Source: Promethearchaeota archaeon (lineage in GTDB: Archaea; Asgardarchaeota; Lokiarchaeia; Sigynarchaeales; SOKP01). From it: 8,859 bases of DNA. The translations under genes were made by a program, and so were the position numbers. Shown piece after piece: positions 6,379 through 8,859 of the stretch (position 1 is the first letter of the stretch; the number at the start of each line of letters is the position of its first letter). Under the pieces are notes generated by a model that saw only the letters and a program-made list of their open reading frames with translations, had not been told where the DNA came from and searched no databases. The DNA lies in NCBI GenBank assembly GCA_016839845.1, contig JAEOTL010000505.1, forward strand, positions 1 to 8,859, written 5' to 3'.

Positions 6379-6897
6379 TTGAATCTAAATGTTAAACAAC
6401 CTATAAAAGCAATAATTTCTGTTATAGGAGCAAGTGAAATTAGTAAGGAAATCGAAGAACAAACTTTTCAAATAGGCAGATTACTTGCCTTAAACAATTA
6501 TGCTGTAGCATGTGGGGGCTTGTCTGGAGTAATGGAGGCAATCTGTAAAGGTGTGAAACAAGAAGGAGGGTTAACTATTGGAATCATACCTTATACCGAC
6601 AAGAGCAATGCGAACAAATATGTTGATATTGTAATTCCTTGTCCTTTTTCACAAGCCAGAAATATTGTCGTAGTACTCGCAGGGGATCTCTGTTTAGCTA
6701 TTAGTGGTAAAGCAGGAACATTATCTGAAATAAGTTTTGCATGGATATACAACAAACCTATAGTTGCATTGGAAAGTGTTCCTGGATGGTCCTCCAAAAT
6801 TGCGAATCAAAAACTCGATGATAGAAGAGAGGATATGATATATGGGGTAAATTCACCTCAAGAGGTTATTGATAAAATTAATGAGTTATTAAAATAG
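6379..6897 (+). CDS. TIGR00725/LOG-like Rossmann-fold protein
   Basis: A small protein of the SLOG/LOG (lysine decarboxylase-like) superfamily, best matching the TIGR00725 type. The longest frame starts at GTG 6370 (175 residues), but the ribosome binding site favours TTG 6379 (172 residues). In 172-residue numbering the glycine-rich nucleotide-binding stretch A-C-G-G-L-S-G-V-M-E is at about 44-53, R-N at 94-95, and S-G-K-A-G-T-L-S-E at 109-117. The last corresponds to the P-G-G-x-G-T-x-x-E signature of cytokinin-activating LOG enzymes, with the first Pro replaced. Family members bind nucleotides or nucleotide-derived ligands, and LOG enzymes cut a phosphoribosyl bond; the archaeal role is unknown. 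The gene lies 40 bases after hom and 19 bases before thrC, so it is probably part of the same transcript. A role in threonine metabolism is only suggested by position. Confidence 0.8.
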   Translation: MNLNVKQPIKAIISVIGASEISKEIEEQTFQIGRLLALNNYAVACGGLSGVMEAICKGVKQEGGLTIGIIPYTDKSNANKYVDIVIPCPFSQARNIVVVLAGDLCLAISGKAGTLSEISFAWIYNKPIVALESVPGWSSKIANQKLDDRREDMIYGVNSPQEVIDKINELLK

Positions 6898-6916
6898 ATG
6901 GTTTGTCCCTTAAATT

Positions 6917-8272
6917 ATGATTAAATTACACTCAACCAATAATACTGATCCAGATGTCGATTTTAAAACTGCAGTACTAAGAGGACAAGCGTTAGACAAA
7001 GGATTGTATGTGTTAAATACAATTCCAAAAATATCAAACGAGGAGATAAATAGCTATCAAACTATTTCTCTTGATGAAATTGGGTTCATGGTTTTATCTA
7101 AAATAATAGGAAAGCTTATCCCAGAGAACAATCTTAAGGAGATCTTAAAAAATGCTCTAAATTTCTCAGTTCCTATGAAAGAAATTGAAAAGAGTAATTA
7201 TATTTGTTTTTTAGATAAAGGTCCAACCGCGAGTTTTAAAGATTTTGGAGCAAGGACTCTTGCCAGGTTGATGGAATATTTTTTGAAGGAAGATAACAGA
7301 ACTATTACCATCTTGACTGCAACATCAGGAGATACTGGAGGTGCTGTAGCACAAGCATTTTATGAAATGCAAGGGATCAACGTTGTTATATTATACCCTA
7401 AAAACGAAGTTAGCGATCTACAAAGAAAACAGATGACAACTCTTGGCAAAAATGTTACTGCAATTGGTATTGAGGGAAAATTTGATGACTGCCAGCGTTT
7501 TGTGAAATCTGCTTTTAATGATCCTGGCCTGAGGAATAAGAATCTCTCGTCAGCAAATTCAATAAATATTGGACGATTGATTCCTCAATGTCTATACTAT
7601 TTCTATAGTTATTCACGCCTTTTTCAAGAAAACAACGAATCGGTTATTTACTCAGTTCCCTCTGGAAATTTTGGTAACCTTATGGGGGGATTATTAGCTG
7701 CAAAAATGGGGTTGCCTGTGGTGAAATTTGTCTCAGCTGTGAATGAGAATGATGAATTTCCTCAATACCTAGAAACAGGGATCTACAATAAGGTTGAACC
7801 TTCGAGAAAATGCATCAGCAATGCAATGAATGTAGGACACCCATCAAATCTTGCTCGGGTAATTGATTTATATGGAGGACACTTGGATGAATCTGGAGTT
7901 GTTATGAAAGATCCTGATCTCCAAGCTATGAGACGAGATATTACCTCCTACTCTATTACTGATGAATTGACAAGAAAAACTATAGAAAATTTTTATAATA
8001 ATTATAAAAGTTTCATTGAACCTCACGGAGCAGTTGGTTGGGCAAGTTTACAATTATTTAGAATTGCTCATTCTGAATTAGCTAAACATAAAGCAATTTG
8101 TTTTGAAACTGCAGATCCAGCTAAATTTCCTGATGAATTTACCTCTTTAATAAATAAAAATCCACAAATTCCTCCTTCTCTTAGCCTTTTAAACAGTAAA
8201 AAAGAGTATTTAACTCAAGGAGAAATTAATAATTATCAAGGTTTTAAGAAATTCCTTGAGAATAATTTATAA
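6917..8272 (+). CDS. thrC: Threonine synthase
   Basis: A PLP enzyme that converts O-phosphohomoserine to threonine and phosphate, the last step of threonine synthesis. At 451 residues it matches the longer E. coli/fungal-type threonine synthase rather than the shorter form common in archaea. The PLP-binding lysine is K108 in T-A-S-F-K-D-F-G-A-R (104-113). T-A-T-S-G-D-T-G-G-A (134-143) and the phosphate-cradle motif P-S-G-N-F-G-N-L (248-255) are intact, as is the C-terminal E-P-H-G-A-V-G (368-374). A stop at 6911-6913 fixes ATG 6917 as the start, and there is no Shine-Dalgarno site. It sits 19 bases behind the LOG-like gene. Homoserine kinase, which supplies its substrate, is not encoded in the window. 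Confidence 0.95.
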   Translation: MIKLHSTNNTDPDVDFKTAVLRGQALDKGLYVLNTIPKISNEEINSYQTISLDEIGFMVLSKIIGKLIPENNLKEILKNALNFSVPMKEIEKSNYICFLDKGPTASFKDFGARTLARLMEYFLKEDNRTITILTATSGDTGGAVAQAFYEMQGINVVILYPKNEVSDLQRKQMTTLGKNVTAIGIEGKFDDCQRFVKSAFNDPGLRNKNLSSANSINIGRLIPQCLYYFYSYSRLFQENNESVIYSVPSGNFGNLMGGLLAAKMGLPVVKFVSAVNENDEFPQYLETGIYNKVEPSRKCISNAMNVGHPSNLARVIDLYGGHLDESGVVMKDPDLQAMRRDITSYSITDELTRKTIENFYNNYKSFIEPHGAVGWASLQLFRIAHSELAKHKAICFETADPAKFPDEFTSLINKNPQIPPSLSLLNSKKEYLTQGEINNYQGFKKFLENNL

Positions 8273-8301
8273 TGGATTATACGTAATTTAAATAAATGTA
8301 A

Positions 8302-8330
8302 TTTACGTTACTTAATTTAAGTACCGTAAA
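8302..8330. promoter_or_regulatory. 29-base near-perfect palindrome upstream of the second GTPase gene
   Basis: Around a central base at 8316 the two 14-base arms pair at 13 positions; only 8308/8324 mismatch. The inner 15 bases are TACTTAATTTAAGTA. The single-base centre makes an RNA hairpin less natural than a binding site for a dimeric protein. It ends just upstream of the TATA box (8335-8345), a location suited to an activator or repressor. It could also lie in the 3' end of the thrC message. Confidence 0.6.
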
Positions 8331-8334
8331 AGAA

Positions 8335-8345
8335 TATATATAAAA
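8335..8345 (+). promoter_or_regulatory. Candidate TATA box of the second Rag-like GTPase gene
   Basis: TATATATAAAA is centred about 26 bases before 8366, which would give a leader of about 15 bases containing the AAGGTGA ribosome binding site. The position and composition are typical of an archaeal core promoter. Confidence 0.6.
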
Positions 8346-8365
8346 TAATTTTTTTGTATTGTGTA

Positions 8366-8372
8366 AAGGTGA
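8366..8372 (+). promoter_or_regulatory. Shine-Dalgarno site of the second GTPase gene
   Basis: AAGGTGA matches the 16S rRNA 3' end complement and stands 9 bases before a TTG at 8382. Its last three bases (TGA) are also an in-frame stop, so the gene cannot start further upstream. Confidence 0.7.
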
Positions 8373-8381
8373 AATTTAAGT

Positions 8382-8859
8382 TTGGAGAAAAATCTAAAAC
8401 AGTCAATAATGTATTTGAAGAAAGAGGAGCCAGATGTTAAACCAGAAGCTTCAAAAATTTTATTTACAGGACTTGACGATGCCGGAAAAACAAGCATAAT
8501 TTTAGCCCTCCAAAGAGAATTCTCTAAAATTGCTATTCTATCACCAACCAGGGGTGCCCAAAGAAGAGTTTTCGATTTTTTAGGAAAAGAAATCTCCGAA
8601 TGGGATTTAGGGGGTCAAATTAGTTATCGTATCTCTTACCTAAAAAATCCGGGTAAATTTTTCGATGGAACAGAAATTGCAATCTATGTTATTGATGTTC
8701 AAAATAAACCAAGATTTCCTGAAGCGATCAGTTATTTTAAAGATGTAATTGCACAGTTTAAAACGTTAGAAATCGAACCTCCTATATACACCTTCCTTCA
8801 TAAGTATGATCCTGCTCTGAAGAGAAGCGCGTTAAATGAAATGGAGAATTTGATTGTCG
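8382..8859 (+). CDS. Rag/Gtr-like small GTPase, 3' end outside the window
   Basis: A partial gene of 159 codons, open to the end of the window. Its start is TTG 8382, chosen from the Shine-Dalgarno spacing; an ATG at 8409 is the alternative. The translated part contains G1 G-L-D-D-A-G-K-T-S (30-38), a likely switch I Thr56, G3 W-D-L-G-G-Q (74-79) and G4 H-K-Y-D (140-143). The His at G4, and the stretch Y-L-K-N-P-G-K-F-F-D-G-T-E-I-A-I-Y-V-I-D-V (86-106), parallel RagA/Gtr1 more than Arf. The Rag family normally has a roadblock domain after the GTPase, which would lie beyond the window. The N-terminus is short and carries no longin domain, unlike the other GTPase here. It follows thrC by 109 bases with its own promoter elements. 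GTP binding looks intact. Confidence 0.85.
   Translation, partial: MEKNLKQSIMYLKKEEPDVKPEASKILFTGLDDAGKTSIILALQREFSKIAILSPTRGAQRRVFDFLGKEISEWDLGGQISYRISYLKNPGKFFDGTEIAIYVIDVQNKPRFPEAISYFKDVIAQFKTLEIEPPIYTFLHKYDPALKRSALNEMENLIV

Noticed and set aside
6898..6924. ATG at 6898 as an upstream start for thrC
   Set aside because: It is out of frame with thrC and reaches a stop after eight codons.
8312..8497. Minus-strand open frame upstream of and over the second GTPase start
   Set aside because: It covers the P-loop coding part of the real GTPase gene and its own translation shows no motif.

Overview
This AT-rich window most likely comes from an Asgard archaeon, with a Lokiarchaeia-like lineage as my best guess. 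The basis is inference from content. There are two GTPases of the Rag/Gtr/Arf kind (one fused to longin-like and roadblock-like domains), an archaeosortase, a stand-alone MtrH-type methyltransferase, a methanogenesis-marker-2-like protein, and archaeal-style TATA-like elements with many genes lacking a Shine-Dalgarno site. No rRNA, tRNA, CRISPR array or insertion sequence was seen, and no gene-free stretch exceeds about 110 bases.

Layout. (1) 25-1117, plus strand: a 77-residue protein with two membrane spans overlaps an archaeosortase/exosortase-family protease-transpeptidase. The latter has an extra soluble C-terminal domain resembling a winged helix. (2) 1187-2089, plus strand: an MtrH-family methyltransferase without the rest of the Mtr complex. 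(3) 2108-3613, minus strand, convergent with mtrH: a 501-residue protein with an N-terminal longin-like region, a complete small GTPase domain and a C-terminal roadblock/longin-like region of the Rag/Gtr type. (4) 3614-3704: a divergent promoter region with a perfectly adjacent pair of 21-bp repeats ending at the next start codon. (5) 3705-8272, plus strand: an AIR-synthase-related protein (MMP2-like), an ACT-domain regulator of homoserine dehydrogenase, homoserine dehydrogenase, a LOG/TIGR00725-like protein and threonine synthase. (6) 8273-8381: a 29-base near-palindrome, a TATA box and a ribosome binding site in front of (7) a second Rag-like GTPase (8382 onward), cut by the window end.

How the genes fit together. 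Homoserine dehydrogenase makes homoserine and threonine synthase converts phosphohomoserine to threonine, while the separate ACT protein probably provides feedback control in trans. Homoserine kinase, the step between them, is not recognisable here. This makes the two unassigned proteins in the cluster (the ATP-binding PurM/ThiL-like one and the LOG-like one) interesting. Two Rag-like GTPases flank this amino-acid cluster. Eukaryotic Rag GTPases report amino-acid status, so the arrangement suggests, but does not prove, an archaeal link between Rag-type switches and amino-acid supply.
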